Shown here in pieces: positions 20,072-20,072 of a stretch of 20,072 nt of DNA. The notes beneath the pieces are model-generated. The model had not been told where the DNA came from and searched no databases. It saw nothing but the letters and a program-made list of their open reading frames with translations. The position numbers and the translations under genes are program-made. Positions within the stretch are counted from its first letter, which is position 1. Each line of letters starts with the position of its first letter. This DNA is from a virus. The stretch is taken from the IMG/VR virus record IMGVR_UViG_3300047550_005009, positions 1 through 20,072 of that record; one strand, given 5' to 3'.

Positions 20072-20072
20072 C

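Noticed and set aside
1-20072. tRNA genes, CRISPR arrays, IS elements, integrase or attachment sites
   Set aside because: No cloverleaf with a TTCGA arm, no regularly spaced direct repeats, no transposase or integrase motif and no terminal inverted repeats were seen on reading both strands.

Overview
This window is a stretch of tailed-phage (Caudoviricetes) genome. Every supported gene reads on the minus strand, so transcription runs from base 20072 towards base 1. The genes are packed with gaps of 0 to about 45 bases, and many overlap or abut as TAATG, ATGA or TAATATG. A T4-supergroup-like myovirus, probably from an uncultured aquatic source, is the best guess. The reasons are the large tail/baseplate-type proteins, a T4-gp61-like primase, a YqaJ exonuclease, a terminase ATPase, and several protein families I associate with marine T4-like phage contigs. 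The DNA is AT-rich, the leaders are A/T-rich and few starts have a clear Shine-Dalgarno sequence. This fits a Bacteroidota host, but it is inference only.

Layout in transcription order. (1) 20072-13829: four virion structural genes. The first is a very large tail/baseplate-type protein whose 5' end lies outside the window. It is followed by a 222-aa structural protein and two adjacent proteins (361 and 298 aa) that share a C-terminal domain. (2) 13818-11147: a nucleic-acid block with a GIY-YIG nuclease, a DNA primase, a YqaJ/lambda-exonuclease-like nuclease and an HxGH nucleotidyltransferase. (3) 11166-9258: a small HELVH metallopeptidase, a zinc-ribbon protein, a protein with a phage 'SQAQ' N-terminus and a small helical protein. 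(4) 9258-3275: large uncharacterised proteins of 496, 130, 890, 86 and 394 aa, several of them Cys-rich. (5) 3262-1082: short accessory proteins around a GH19 endolysin, ending at a clear rho-independent terminator (1036-1060). (6) 990-1: a new transcription unit with an 83-aa protein, a 153-aa coiled-coil protein in the position expected of a small terminase subunit, and the first 77 residues of the large terminase subunit, which runs off the left edge.

How the genes fit together: the primase and exonuclease would act in DNA replication and recombination, the terminase in packaging, the 13.8-20 kb proteins in tail assembly, and the GH19 enzyme in lysis. The most interesting uncharacterised theme is a group of small or medium proteins between 11.7 and 0.25 kb whose N-termini carry a short helical element with an L/I-x-E core. 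Two of them share a nearly identical 17-residue version in front of unrelated bodies. By analogy with T4 capsid-targeting peptides, this could mark proteins loaded into the prohead and injected into the host. No tRNA, CRISPR array, IS element or integrase was seen, and no gene-free stretch exceeds about 100 bases.
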